From Vibrio celticus (GTDB taxonomy: Bacteria > Pseudomonadota > Gammaproteobacteria > Enterobacterales > Vibrionaceae), in the NCBI RefSeq assembly GCF_024347335.1, contig NZ_AP025464.1, positions 186,001-250,000 on the forward strand: 64,000 nt of DNA, given 5' to 3'. Shown in pieces: positions 26,465-34,854 of this stretch. Below the pieces are notes generated by a model. It was not told the DNA's origin and ran no database searches. It was given only the letters and a program-made list of their open reading frames with translations. Each line of letters begins with the position of its first letter. The stretch's first letter is position 1. A program made the position numbers and the translations under genes.

Positions 26465-28819
26465 CTAACGGTTCTCGAAGCGGTTGTAATCCAATAAGCC
26501 AAACTCGATCGGTTGGTCTTGTTGATACCAACGATGCACGCGATCACTGAATGGCCAGAACTCGCTAGAACTGCGTCGTACCGCAAACTTGTCTAGCAGC
26601 GCCACGTAGTCCTCTTCTGCGTTTAAGTTTTGCAGCGCTTTAACCAGAGCAGGAATCTCGCTCTCCGTTAATGATAGGTAAGCCGCAGGGTAGCTTCCCA
26701 CAACACCTCTTACGAGGGTTAGGTCATCATTGGCGTAATCACGGTTACCTTCTTCATTAAACAAGCTAGAAATGTTGCTGTGCGCGTTATTGTGAATCAT
26801 GGTGAACAGTTGCTCTTCGCCGTTTTCGCCTTCAATCATGATCATCACTAATTGTGGTACATGACGCAGGCCTTCTCCCTTAATCAAATTCACTTGATTA
26901 AGCAGTGCTTCATTCTTTCTACCAAAACCCGTTTCCACAATCTCAAAGCGATTATCGAGAACAGGTTCGAGCTTATCTTTGATCATATTAAGCAGTTCAC
27001 GCTTAGGGTTGGCTGTTTTGTAAACCACGCTGGTCGGCTGATCAAAAGGTGCAATGTTTCGCTGCAAGTAGTCACTCAGTTGTGCGCTTTGGTTCTGGTA
27101 CCAACTAGAGTGTTCAATGTGGCGGACGTCTTTAGGAAGAAGGCTTAAGAAGTTACTCTCACCTTCAAGGCGCAAGAAGTCCATGAACATGCGTGTAATC
27201 AGCTGATGGCCAAAGTTGCCGTAAACATCGAAGCCCGCAACGAGAAGATAATGAATACGCTCTAGAAGAGCATAATCAAGAATCCACGCAGTCTTAGGTT
27301 GAGTGCCAACTAACCCTTGTGCAACAGAGGCGCTATCGAAGTGCCTAAAGACGGTGAGAGCAGCATTCGGGTTGATACCATCGCCATCCCAAATGATGCT
27401 AGTGTCTAGGTTTACGCCACTCTCGAACCATTGGTTGGTGAAGTCTGATTTCGCGTTTAAGTATCGCGCTTGTTGCTTCGCGTATCTTACCCAGTTGGTC
27501 ACAGGTACGGTGTTGCTTTTTAGCTCACTAGGCAGCTTTAAGTTTTTCTTTTGGCTCGCGTAGAAGGCATTTATTTCTGGTAAATCGGCTTTCTCAGGGT
27601 CGATGAAGAAAACCCAAAAACGGTCGTTAATCACGTTCAAGGCAAGTTGACCACGACACACAGGTCCTTTGATGTAGGCCATGATGGTGTTTTGCGCGTT
27701 ATCTAACATGAAATTGAAGCGCGAGTTTACTGGCAGCGCTTCAAACGAAGTCATTGGGTTAGCTGAAACATCAATATCGTAACTAGGAAGTTGTTTTACG
27801 GTGTAATTAACGTCGACAAACCAGCTATTCCACTTTTGTAGACGTTCTTTATTAAGTGCGAAAGGCATGTGCGTTTTGTCGACGATGGTGCCTTGCTCTG
27901 GAATCAGACGATAGTAAACACGGTCTACTTTTGGATCGTCATAAGGGCGACGAGTCGTGATGCGCTGTACCGCTTCACCCGGAGGTGTTGCAGAGCGAAC
28001 AACAGTGAAGAAGCGTGTTGGCTGAGCTAAATCAGAAAAATAGACATGAGATAAAAACAGGTGCTCATAGATGTAACGTGCTGAAAGTTGGCTCTTATTA
28101 TCACTCTTATTTAAAAAGCTTTCGTAGACATTAACGAGCTCTTGCTCTGCATCATTTAGCGGAATATGGTCGTTCATTAACGCGCCATTTTCCAACCAAC
28201 TCATTAAAGTCGCGTATTCGGATTTATCTAAATTCGGCATCCCATAAGGCATCCCCCAAGTTGGGTAATCTCTCTCGTATTGAGCGTACTCTTCAATCGT
28301 TGGGCACTGTTGGTCGCGATCGATTGAAAAGTCGAAACCTTCAAGCTGGGTTTGATCGGGCAGAGGGTGATTCTCTTTCTGGATCAACATACGAGAAACA
28401 AGACCAGCATCGAGGTTAGCCGTTGAGTTCTGCATTCGCTCATTGAGGACTGGATGAAAATCCGCATCGCGCCACTCTTGCGTGGTTAACGCATCTTCAA
28501 ACAAGCGAGTAGGGGCTGATGCCGTCAAGCGGGTGCCTTGATAAACGAGTGCTTTGCTCGCGCCTCGGTCTATGCCTTCCACTGAAGACATTTTGAGTTG
28601 GCAAGGGGCATCATAACAAGCGTGACAAACCACGCATCGGTGATCAATGATGGGCTTTACTTCGTCAATGAAGTGCTGTGCTTGAGCCGAAAGAATAGGC
28701 GCTTGGCGGTCGCGAACTTGTTGTTTACCAAACAGCTCGTCGAAGTTTAAACCCGCGTAGACGGCACAACCTGAGAAGACGCTAACAAAAGCTAAAATGA
28801 AGAGTTTTTTCAAATTCAT
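26465..28819 (-). CDS. cti: Fatty acid cis/trans isomerase (Cti)
   Basis: 784 residues. A hydrophobic N-terminal signal (LFILAFVSVFSGCAVYAG) is a signal peptide or a weak lipobox around Cys18. A c-type haem motif, CVVCH, is at about residues 61-65, as in Pseudomonas Cti. The CTI domain fills the rest (TRLFEDALTTQEWRDADFHP; FFTVVRSATPPGEAVQRITT). The enzyme converts cis to trans unsaturated acyl chains in membrane lipids from the periplasmic side, an instant response to solvent or heat stress. It stands alone. Confidence 0.92.
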   Translation of the reverse strand: MNLKKLFILAFVSVFSGCAVYAGLNFDELFGKQQVRDRQAPILSAQAQHFIDEVKPIIDHRCVVCHACYDAPCQLKMSSVEGIDRGASKALVYQGTRLTASAPTRLFEDALTTQEWRDADFHPVLNERMQNSTANLDAGLVSRMLIQKENHPLPDQTQLEGFDFSIDRDQQCPTIEEYAQYERDYPTWGMPYGMPNLDKSEYATLMSWLENGALMNDHIPLNDAEQELVNVYESFLNKSDNKSQLSARYIYEHLFLSHVYFSDLAQPTRFFTVVRSATPPGEAVQRITTRRPYDDPKVDRVYYRLIPEQGTIVDKTHMPFALNKERLQKWNSWFVDVNYTVKQLPSYDIDVSANPMTSFEALPVNSRFNFMLDNAQNTIMAYIKGPVCRGQLALNVINDRFWVFFIDPEKADLPEINAFYASQKKNLKLPSELKSNTVPVTNWVRYAKQQARYLNAKSDFTNQWFESGVNLDTSIIWDGDGINPNAALTVFRHFDSASVAQGLVGTQPKTAWILDYALLERIHYLLVAGFDVYGNFGHQLITRMFMDFLRLEGESNFLSLLPKDVRHIEHSSWYQNQSAQLSDYLQRNIAPFDQPTSVVYKTANPKRELLNMIKDKLEPVLDNRFEIVETGFGRKNEALLNQVNLIKGEGLRHVPQLVMIMIEGENGEEQLFTMIHNNAHSNISSLFNEEGNRDYANDDLTLVRGVVGSYPAAYLSLTESEIPALVKALQNLNAEEDYVALLDKFAVRRSSSEFWPFSDRVHRWYQQDQPIEFGLLDYNRFENR

Positions 28820-28976
28820 ACGTATTTAAATATTAGGCATTTTCTATAATTATATCGAAAATGATTGAAAATGCTCATGTTCTAACAATCTTATAGATAA
28901 GATCTTGATGGGACTGAGCAACTTATCGAGGTGAGTCACTCACCCGAGGTTGGAATTTAGAGTGTCGACTTAAGGC

Positions 28977-30641
28977 TTACTGATTGACGTAACAAACAGA
29001 GAAGGGGACAGACAATCGCTCAAACTCTTTGATCCAGCGCCACTGGTTGTCTTGCAGTTTATCGCCAGGGCCTTTGACTTCAATCCAATGAAACTCAGCG
29101 CCCTTGAATGCAATCAAATCCGGCATCCCAGTTCTAAATAGCTTTAAATCACTCAATATCACCTTGAAGAGATCGACAACTAAGGCATTTGGAATCGAAG
29201 CCAAGCTGTGTTCGATGAGTGCCTTAGGAAAATAATTCCAATGAACAAAGGGGTTCGCGATACCTAGCTTTTCATCGTGAGTATCAGGCAAATGGTTCAG
29301 CCCATGTTTGGATATCGTCTGAAACACGGCTTCAACCTGTCCGACTCGCTTGTCTACGAAATCTGAATGGTACAGATCCAATGGTCGATGTTGGTATCGA
29401 TTGATAAAGGCGCCTTCAACGTCTGCGAAAATGACATCCCAGAAAGCCAAACCAAACAAGCCACACAGAAAACTGTTTTCAGAAAAATAGACATCCCAAC
29501 CTTGGTTCTCAAAATGCTGCTTTACCGCAAGCTCTACTCGAGTTTGGCTGAGGTCTAATTCCAGTTTTATCTCTTTGCAGCTTGGTTTTATAGTTCGTGA
29601 AACTTTGTGCCCCTGTTTCCGTAATAGCCTGTCTTCAAGCTTAATCGCGACTTCTAACTCTGACACATCCGATGGAGTAGCTTTTATTTGCGTGACAATG
29701 TCACACATTAAGTCTAACTCACCTTGTTTGTCGTAGATGCGCGCAAGTCGTTCTCTGCTTGGTGGAAGTGTAGATTGCTTGAACCAAAAGACAGCTTGGG
29801 CGTTTAGGTTTAACCTTTCTAGATCGCGAGCAATATCATTGAGCAAACGCGATCGTTTTCTGGCAATGCTTCTGTGTTCTGATTCTTCAGGAATCGAATT
29901 TAAAAGCAGTTCCAGAAACTCGCCATCTTTGCGGTCACCTTCTGAATACAAGCGTTGAATATCGCGCATCTGGAGTAATTGATTGAGTTGATCTCTAGAA
30001 GTGAAGAAGCGGCGTTGCTTACTTAGTGGGTAGTTCTCAAAGGTGTTGAGCCCAAGGTCGCTTAACACGAACTGGCTTAAGTCTTGATAGGTGTTAGCAA
30101 AGAATAGCAACAGTAATACATCAATCACTTGAGATTCGATGACGTAAATACAGTCAAAAGTTAGGTTTTGAAATTGATCAAAAGGTTGCTGATCAAGCCG
30201 TAACAACAGATCATCTTTCTTGGCAGTTCTATGGCTCTTAAGGGCGGGGAATACATTCAACAGCTCTGGTTTGGTGAGTAAGTGCAACCCGAGATCGACC
30301 TCATTAATGGCGAGGTCATGCTGTTCTTCGGGATGACTCAACCCAATGAAGCCTGATCTGCTTAGCTCTTGCAGTGCGGTCTTTAGATCAGGGATCTCAA
30401 CATAGTTGAGTTTATCGCTGCGAAACCAACGGCCTTTACGAGAAAGCAAACGAACCATTAAGCATTGGCTTGAAACAGAAAGGCGTTTGTATGCGGACAA
30501 CCAACGACATTCATCGTCACTCAGAAGATCGGGGTAGAGCGTTTGAGCGTGTTCAACCAGCCGATTGAAGTTGTCGAGATAATAAGTAGGGGAGAGCTGA
30601 ACAGTGGTTTCGGTCGTCAATGGAGAAGTCGCTTGATACAA
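28977..30641 (-). CDS. VRR-NUC domain nuclease, FAN1-like
   Basis: 554 residues. The C-terminal VRR-NUC catalytic core is clear: GMPDLIAFKGAEFHWIEVKG near residue 500, with Asp, Glu and Lys as the PD-(D/E)xK site. A SAP-like or helical region and a TPR-like middle precede it, as in bacterial FAN1 homologues, which process interstrand crosslinks and branched DNA. No ATG exists in the first 60 codons. The start is probably the TTG at 30641, which lies right at the T-run of the upstream terminator and suggests low expression. Confidence 0.87.
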   Translation of the reverse strand: MYQATSPLTTETTVQLSPTYYLDNFNRLVEHAQTLYPDLLSDDECRWLSAYKRLSVSSQCLMVRLLSRKGRWFRSDKLNYVEIPDLKTALQELSRSGFIGLSHPEEQHDLAINEVDLGLHLLTKPELLNVFPALKSHRTAKKDDLLLRLDQQPFDQFQNLTFDCIYVIESQVIDVLLLLFFANTYQDLSQFVLSDLGLNTFENYPLSKQRRFFTSRDQLNQLLQMRDIQRLYSEGDRKDGEFLELLLNSIPEESEHRSIARKRSRLLNDIARDLERLNLNAQAVFWFKQSTLPPSRERLARIYDKQGELDLMCDIVTQIKATPSDVSELEVAIKLEDRLLRKQGHKVSRTIKPSCKEIKLELDLSQTRVELAVKQHFENQGWDVYFSENSFLCGLFGLAFWDVIFADVEGAFINRYQHRPLDLYHSDFVDKRVGQVEAVFQTISKHGLNHLPDTHDEKLGIANPFVHWNYFPKALIEHSLASIPNALVVDLFKVILSDLKLFRTGMPDLIAFKGAEFHWIEVKGPGDKLQDNQWRWIKEFERLSVPFSVCYVNQ

Positions 30642-30642
30642 A

Positions 30643-30670
30643 AAGAGCCTAACCCTAAGGTTAAGCTCTT
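30643..30670 (-). terminator. Terminator of the OFA transporter gene
   Basis: On the minus strand AAGAGCTTAACC pairs with GGTTAGGCTCTT (one bulge), followed by a T-run. It is immediately upstream of the nuclease start at 30641, so nuclease expression needs read-through or an overlapping promoter. Confidence 0.75.
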
Positions 30671-30698
30671 CAGTAACAAATTCAATCTTTTCTGTTGA

Positions 30699-31937
30699 TT
30701 AAGCTTGCGATGCTTTTAGTTCAGCAACTTTAGCTTCAGAGATTGGCTTAGTGATGATTGCTAGAACAATACACACTGCCATCATAACTGCAGAGATTGT
30801 GTAAGCTAGGCCGTAACCTTCGCCGTTTGACATTGAGAAGCCAACAACTGCTGCACCGATAGCGCCGCCAATACCCCATGCCGTGTAAAGTACGCCGTAG
30901 TTAGTACCGTAGTTTTTCAGGCCGTAGAACTCAGCAGTCAGAGTTGGGAATACTGCTAGAAGCGTACCGTAACCAACAGCTGCGATAGCCGTACCAATGA
31001 TTAGCGTGAATTCAGAGTTGAACGTAGCGAATAGAGCCATGTTCGCGCCTTGAAGGATGAACGCTAGAAGTAGAGTACGTACACCACCGATTTTATCTGC
31101 AAGCATCCCTGCAGCAACACGGCCGCCTGAGTTGAATACTGCAAGGATAGACGCTAGGTAAACTGCGTTTGGCAGGTTAGCTTGAACGCTAGCAATCGTA
31201 GTGATGTTACCGATGATCATTAGACCAACAGATGCAGCGAATGCGTACATGATCCATAGAGAGTAGAACTGAGGAGTCTTCAGCATTACTTTCCAAGTTA
31301 GGTCTTCAGTCTTCTTAACCGCTTTAGGAGCTTGGCCGGCTTTTACTTTAGGCTCAGCTGGCGTGTAATCCGCTGGTGGGTTGTTGATTGTTGCTGCTAG
31401 AGGTACTGCGATTGCAAGTACACCAACACCAAGAATCATAAAGCTAGTTTGGATACCCATGCTGTCGATTAGCGCAGAAGTTACTGGTGCTAGGTAGATA
31501 GCTGCAAGACCGAAGCCTGCTGCGATAAGACCGTTAACCATACCTTTCTTAGAAGAGTGGAACCACTTCATTGCAGATGGAGAAAGACATGCGTAACCGA
31601 AGCCGATACCAGCACCTGTCATAATACCGAACGTGATGTTCAGCATCATAGGCGTTGTAGCGAAACCAGAAGCAATCATGCCTAGGCCTGTTAGAGCCGT
31701 ACCTAGGATTAGGATCTTACGTGGACCCATACGGTCTTGTAGGATGCCTGCAACAAGAAGACAAACAGAGAATGTGATAGTTGCAATAGCGTAAGGAGAA
31801 GATGCTTCAGCAGCACTCCAACCAGCTTCAGTTACTAGCGCTTTGTTAAATACACTCCAAGCATACAGGATGCCAAGACAAAGGTTGATACAGAAGCCTG
31901 CTAGCAGGATACGTGTTGCTTTATCAATCTTGCTCAT
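30699..31937 (-). CDS. OFA-family MFS transporter (oxalate/formate antiporter type)
   Basis: 412 residues from the ATG at 31937 (MSKIDKATRILLAGFCINLC); an ATG seven codons earlier also lacks a good ribosome site. Twelve helices. Helix 1 and loop LGILYAWSVFNKALVTEAGW, and the following QDRMGPRKILILGTALTGLG, match the oxalate/formate:H+ antiporter branch. Substrate is not fixed by sequence; a monocarboxylate is likely. Codon usage is highly biased, which suggests strong expression. The 590-base upstream gap suggests complex regulation. Confidence 0.85.
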   Translation of the reverse strand: MSKIDKATRILLAGFCINLCLGILYAWSVFNKALVTEAGWSAAEASSPYAIATITFSVCLLVAGILQDRMGPRKILILGTALTGLGMIASGFATTPMMLNITFGIMTGAGIGFGYACLSPSAMKWFHSSKKGMVNGLIAAGFGLAAIYLAPVTSALIDSMGIQTSFMILGVGVLAIAVPLAATINNPPADYTPAEPKVKAGQAPKAVKKTEDLTWKVMLKTPQFYSLWIMYAFAASVGLMIIGNITTIASVQANLPNAVYLASILAVFNSGGRVAAGMLADKIGGVRTLLLAFILQGANMALFATFNSEFTLIIGTAIAAVGYGTLLAVFPTLTAEFYGLKNYGTNYGVLYTAWGIGGAIGAAVVGFSMSNGEGYGLAYTISAVMMAVCIVLAIITKPISEAKVAELKASQA

Positions 31938-32531
31938 TTTTATTCTCAGTTTTGTCATCGGTTAGTGGAGAGCCACTTAACTAAAGACGGGTTATTGTGA
32001 TTGTTTCTTCAAAATTAGTTTGCGTTTATCAACAGATAGCGCAAAAGAGCGCGGATTATAACCAATAAAAATGTGATTGGAATCTCTTTTTCCATTTTCG
32101 GTAAATTAAATTTAGTTTGTTAATGAGTTGTTTTTTATTGGTTTTTAAAATGTATTCAACACCTTTCTGTTTTGTTCTTTTTCGCTCTGTTTTCTTATTA
32201 TTTCAGGGATTTTGAGGTGATGGTTTTTGAATAGACACGTATTCCGTGCGGATATCACAGAGTTACAAATAATTTTAATTAATTTCCAAGGTTAAAATTG
32301 TGTAACAAAATAAATCGAAATAGCGCTTTGTTCATATGAGACAAGGAGTAACGGAGTTTTATTAAAAACAGAATGTTACGTAATTGTTAAGGGTGCTTTT
32401 TGTTAGCACCTTTGCTTACATTTTGTTCGATTGGAGGGGTTGTGTTGTCCGTAAAAAGTGGGAAAATAGTACGCAAACTGAGATTCCAAATTTGAAAGGA
32501 TGCGTTTCCAACTTATGGTGAGGCGAGTATT
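31938..32531. promoter_or_regulatory. Long AT-rich divergent regulatory region with an inverted repeat
   Basis: About 590 bases between the OFA transporter and a small membrane protein. At 32262-32306 the arms GTTAC...AATTTTAA and TTAAAATT...GTAAC form a nested inverted repeat with a 13-base loop. No open frame with a ribosome site was seen. An undetected small RNA is possible. Confidence 0.4.
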
Positions 32532-32912
32532 ATGAAACTGTTTTTAATTTTATTGATGTCAATTTCTGGTGGTGTAGCGGCAGCTGACCATATTCACTCT
32601 TTCCTATTCGGCTTCTATGTTGCGGCTCTAGCAGTTGGTAGTTGCTACTGGCTTGCATTCCGCAGTACGCGTTTCCCACAGTTGGCATTAGTGCTATTGA
32701 TGTGTGGCTTTTTTGCGAAAATTGCAGTGACTGTTATCGGTGTTTCTTGGGGTATCTCGAACGATATCATTCAATCGCCGTTCATTTTCTCATTGTCATA
32801 TCTGTTTTTCTTAGTGGTCGTGTCTTACGTTTGGTTTGCGTACCGCGATAAACTGATGATGAAAAAGCGCGCTAAGCAGGTAGAAGAGTCTCGCAAGCAA
32901 GCGGCAGCATAA
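32532..32912 (+). CDS. Small inner-membrane protein, unknown function
   Basis: 126 residues, with four hydrophobic helices (about residues 2-17, 24-45, 50-72, 84-104) and a basic C-terminal tail rich in Lys and Gln (MMKKRAKQVEESRKQ), consistent with the tail in the cytoplasm. GAGG precedes the ATG. No family is recognised. A strong terminator follows. The long upstream region is shared with the OFA transporter, so co-regulation is possible. Confidence 0.7.
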   Translation: MKLFLILLMSISGGVAAADHIHSFLFGFYVAALAVGSCYWLAFRSTRFPQLALVLLMCGFFAKIAVTVIGVSWGISNDIIQSPFIFSLSYLFFLVVVSYVWFAYRDKLMMKKRAKQVEESRKQAAA

Positions 32913-32927
32913 TTCTATTTGATTCTT

Positions 32928-32954
32928 AAAAAGCCTTCTTCGGAAGGCTTTTTT
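32928..32954 (+). terminator. Terminator with UUCG tetraloop
   Basis: AAAAAGCCTTC-TTCG-GAAGGCTTTTTT. The C(UUCG)G loop is the extra-stable tetraloop. It follows the small membrane protein gene by 16 bases. Confidence 0.95.
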
Positions 32955-33001
32955 GATCCTGCCTATCTGAACTCTATTATTTGGTTATGACGGCAGATAA
33001 A

Positions 33002-33037
33002 AGAAACCCCAGCATGGTGACATGCTGGGGTTTCTTG
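33002..33037. terminator. Perfect 16-bp hairpin near the end of yajD
   Basis: AAGAAACCCCAGCATG and its exact complement flank a GTGA loop. On the minus strand it is followed by a T-rich stretch, so it may terminate yajD, which ends 55 bases away. Confidence 0.75.
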
Positions 33038-33092
33038 TTATTTATCTATTATCTACCAGTTACCATCTACCAAAGGCAACTCTGAAGGTGTG

Positions 33093-33443
33093 TTACTTCT
33101 TCATCATCTTGGCGAGATCGGCGAACGGGTTGTGTGTCGCTGACTGATGATCATCTAAACTCGCTTTTGCATCCACACCATAACGCTCATGGTCAGTGTA
33201 TTTTGAATGCTCATGATCGTGACAGTACAGGCACAGTAGCTCCCAGTTGCTGCCATCTTCAGGGTTGTTTGTATGGTCGTGATCCACGTGGTGAACGGTC
33301 AGCTCTCGGAGGTTTGAGTAAACAAATTCACGCGCACATTTACCACAAACCCAAGGGTACAGTTTTAGTGCTTTTTCACGGTAGCCTTTCTCTTGGCGAG
33401 CATACGCTGCACTTGAACCTGTGAAATCAGAAGACATTGCCAA
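33093..33443 (-). CDS. yajD: HNH nuclease family protein YajD
   Basis: 116 residues (E. coli YajD is 115, with nearly the same core). The zinc-binding Cys pairs are at CGKC (about residue 34) and CLYC (about 73). The HNH motif is HHVDHDHTNNPEDGSNWELL, then CHDHEH. The C-terminus NPFADLAKMMKK is conserved in the family. HNH proteins cut or bind nucleic acid; the role of YajD is not established. Confidence 0.93.
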   Translation of the reverse strand: MAMSSDFTGSSAAYARQEKGYREKALKLYPWVCGKCAREFVYSNLRELTVHHVDHDHTNNPEDGSNWELLCLYCHDHEHSKYTDHERYGVDAKASLDDHQSATHNPFADLAKMMKK

Positions 33444-33720
33444 ATCCTTATCAATTGTAATATCCCGATTTTATCACAGCTTTCTTGAAGCTGTCGGTAT
33501 GTCGTTCGTAAATCATTGTTAAATGATGCGGGGGATTTTGCGATATTAGACTGAAGTTTGAATACGGACTTATCTTTTACACACTAACGCTAAAGCGGGT
33601 TATGTCTTTCTGGAATAAGCCATGCTTAACAGTTTGAAAATAAATCGTATTCAGGGGTTTTAACCGCAGACATGTGACCTAATATCAGTTTGTGAGACCC
33701 TATATTAATAAGGAAATATC
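33444..33720. other. Intergenic region between divergent yajD and yghU
   Basis: About 280 bases. It should hold both promoters. No hairpin, repeat or small frame of note was seen. Confidence 0.5.
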
Positions 33721-34578
33721 ATGTCAGAACAATACACTCCGCCAAAAGTTTGGGTTAACGATACTGCTGGTGGTAACAAATGGGCAAACATCAATAGTCC
33801 TGAATCTGGAGCTCGCTTTGATAAAGAGCTTCCTGTTGGTGACCATGCTTTTCAATTGTATTCTCTTGGCACACCTAACGGTCAAAAAGTCACTATTTTG
33901 CTGGAAGAGTTGTTAGCGGCGGGTGTTAAAGAAGCTGAATATGATGCGTACTTGATCAACATCGGTGAGGCTGATCAGTTCTCTTCTGGCTTTGTTGGCG
34001 TGAATCCAAATTCTAAAATACCAGCACTTGTCGACAAGTCTGGTGACGAAGACGTTAATGTTTTCGAATCGGCATCTATCTTGATGCATCTAGCAGAAAA
34101 ATTTGGTCACTTCTTACCAAAAGAAGGGGCAGCAAGAACACAAACCATTAACTGGTTGTTCTGGGCACAAGGTTCTGCGCCATTCCTAGGTGGTGGCTTT
34201 GGTCACTTCTACGCTTACGCGGATGAAAAGCAAGAGTACCCAATTAACCGCTTTGCGATGGAAGCTAAACGTCAGCTAGATGTGTTAGACAAACAGCTCG
34301 CAAATAACACATTTGTGGCGGGTGACGAGCTAAGCATCGCTGATATCGCGATTTGGCCTTGGTATGGCAACCTTGTGCTAGGCAAAATCTACGATGCAGC
34401 CGAATTCCTGCAAGTAGAGTCCTATACCAACGTCATACGCTGGGCGAAGCAGCTAGAAGCGCGCGAAGGCTTCCAACGCGGCCGAGTGGTTAACCGTTCA
34501 TTTGGCGAAGAGTGGGAGCAAGTACCAGAGCGCCATTCTGCAGAAGACATTGACCGAGTTTTAAAGCTTAAGCCTTAG
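33721..34578 (+). CDS. yghU: Glutathione-dependent disulfide-bond oxidoreductase YghU
   Basis: 285 residues, close to E. coli YghU. It has an N-terminal thioredoxin-like GST domain (FQLYSLGTPNGQKVTILLEE near residue 43) with VNPNSKIPAL for glutathione contact, then an all-helical C-domain (FVAGDELSIADIAIWPWYGN). YghU binds two glutathiones and reduces disulfides and peroxides. Monocistronic, with a strong terminator at 34641. Confidence 0.93.
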   Translation: MSEQYTPPKVWVNDTAGGNKWANINSPESGARFDKELPVGDHAFQLYSLGTPNGQKVTILLEELLAAGVKEAEYDAYLINIGEADQFSSGFVGVNPNSKIPALVDKSGDEDVNVFESASILMHLAEKFGHFLPKEGAARTQTINWLFWAQGSAPFLGGGFGHFYAYADEKQEYPINRFAMEAKRQLDVLDKQLANNTFVAGDELSIADIAIWPWYGNLVLGKIYDAAEFLQVESYTNVIRWAKQLEAREGFQRGRVVNRSFGEEWEQVPERHSAEDIDRVLKLKP

Positions 34579-34640
34579 TTCTTTTTTGAACGTGTTTTTG
34601 GCAGATATACCCTATCGGTCTTAATGTTAATGGCTAATTG

Positions 34641-34674
34641 AAACGCCATATCTCAATCGAGATATGGCGTTTTT
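34641..34674 (+). terminator. Terminator after yghU
   Basis: AAACGCCATATCTC-AATC-GAGATATGGCGTTTTT, a near-perfect stem with a T-run. Confidence 0.93.
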
Positions 34675-34854
34675 CCGTTTTAAGGTAGGGAGAGGTTTTG
34701 CAATTGGAATGAGAGTCTCAATTATCACTTTATTCATCTTATTCAATCGCTTATGAGTAATAGTCTTTGTGGTTAAGACAAAAAACAATAGTCATCGAGG
34801 TGGAGTAAATCTATAAGATAACGGTCCACTTTAAATTACGACTAACTTCGCTCA

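Noticed and set aside
29367..29558. Plus-strand small frames within the VRR-NUC and other large genes
   Set aside because: No ribosome sites, no family features; they are shadows of the coding strand.
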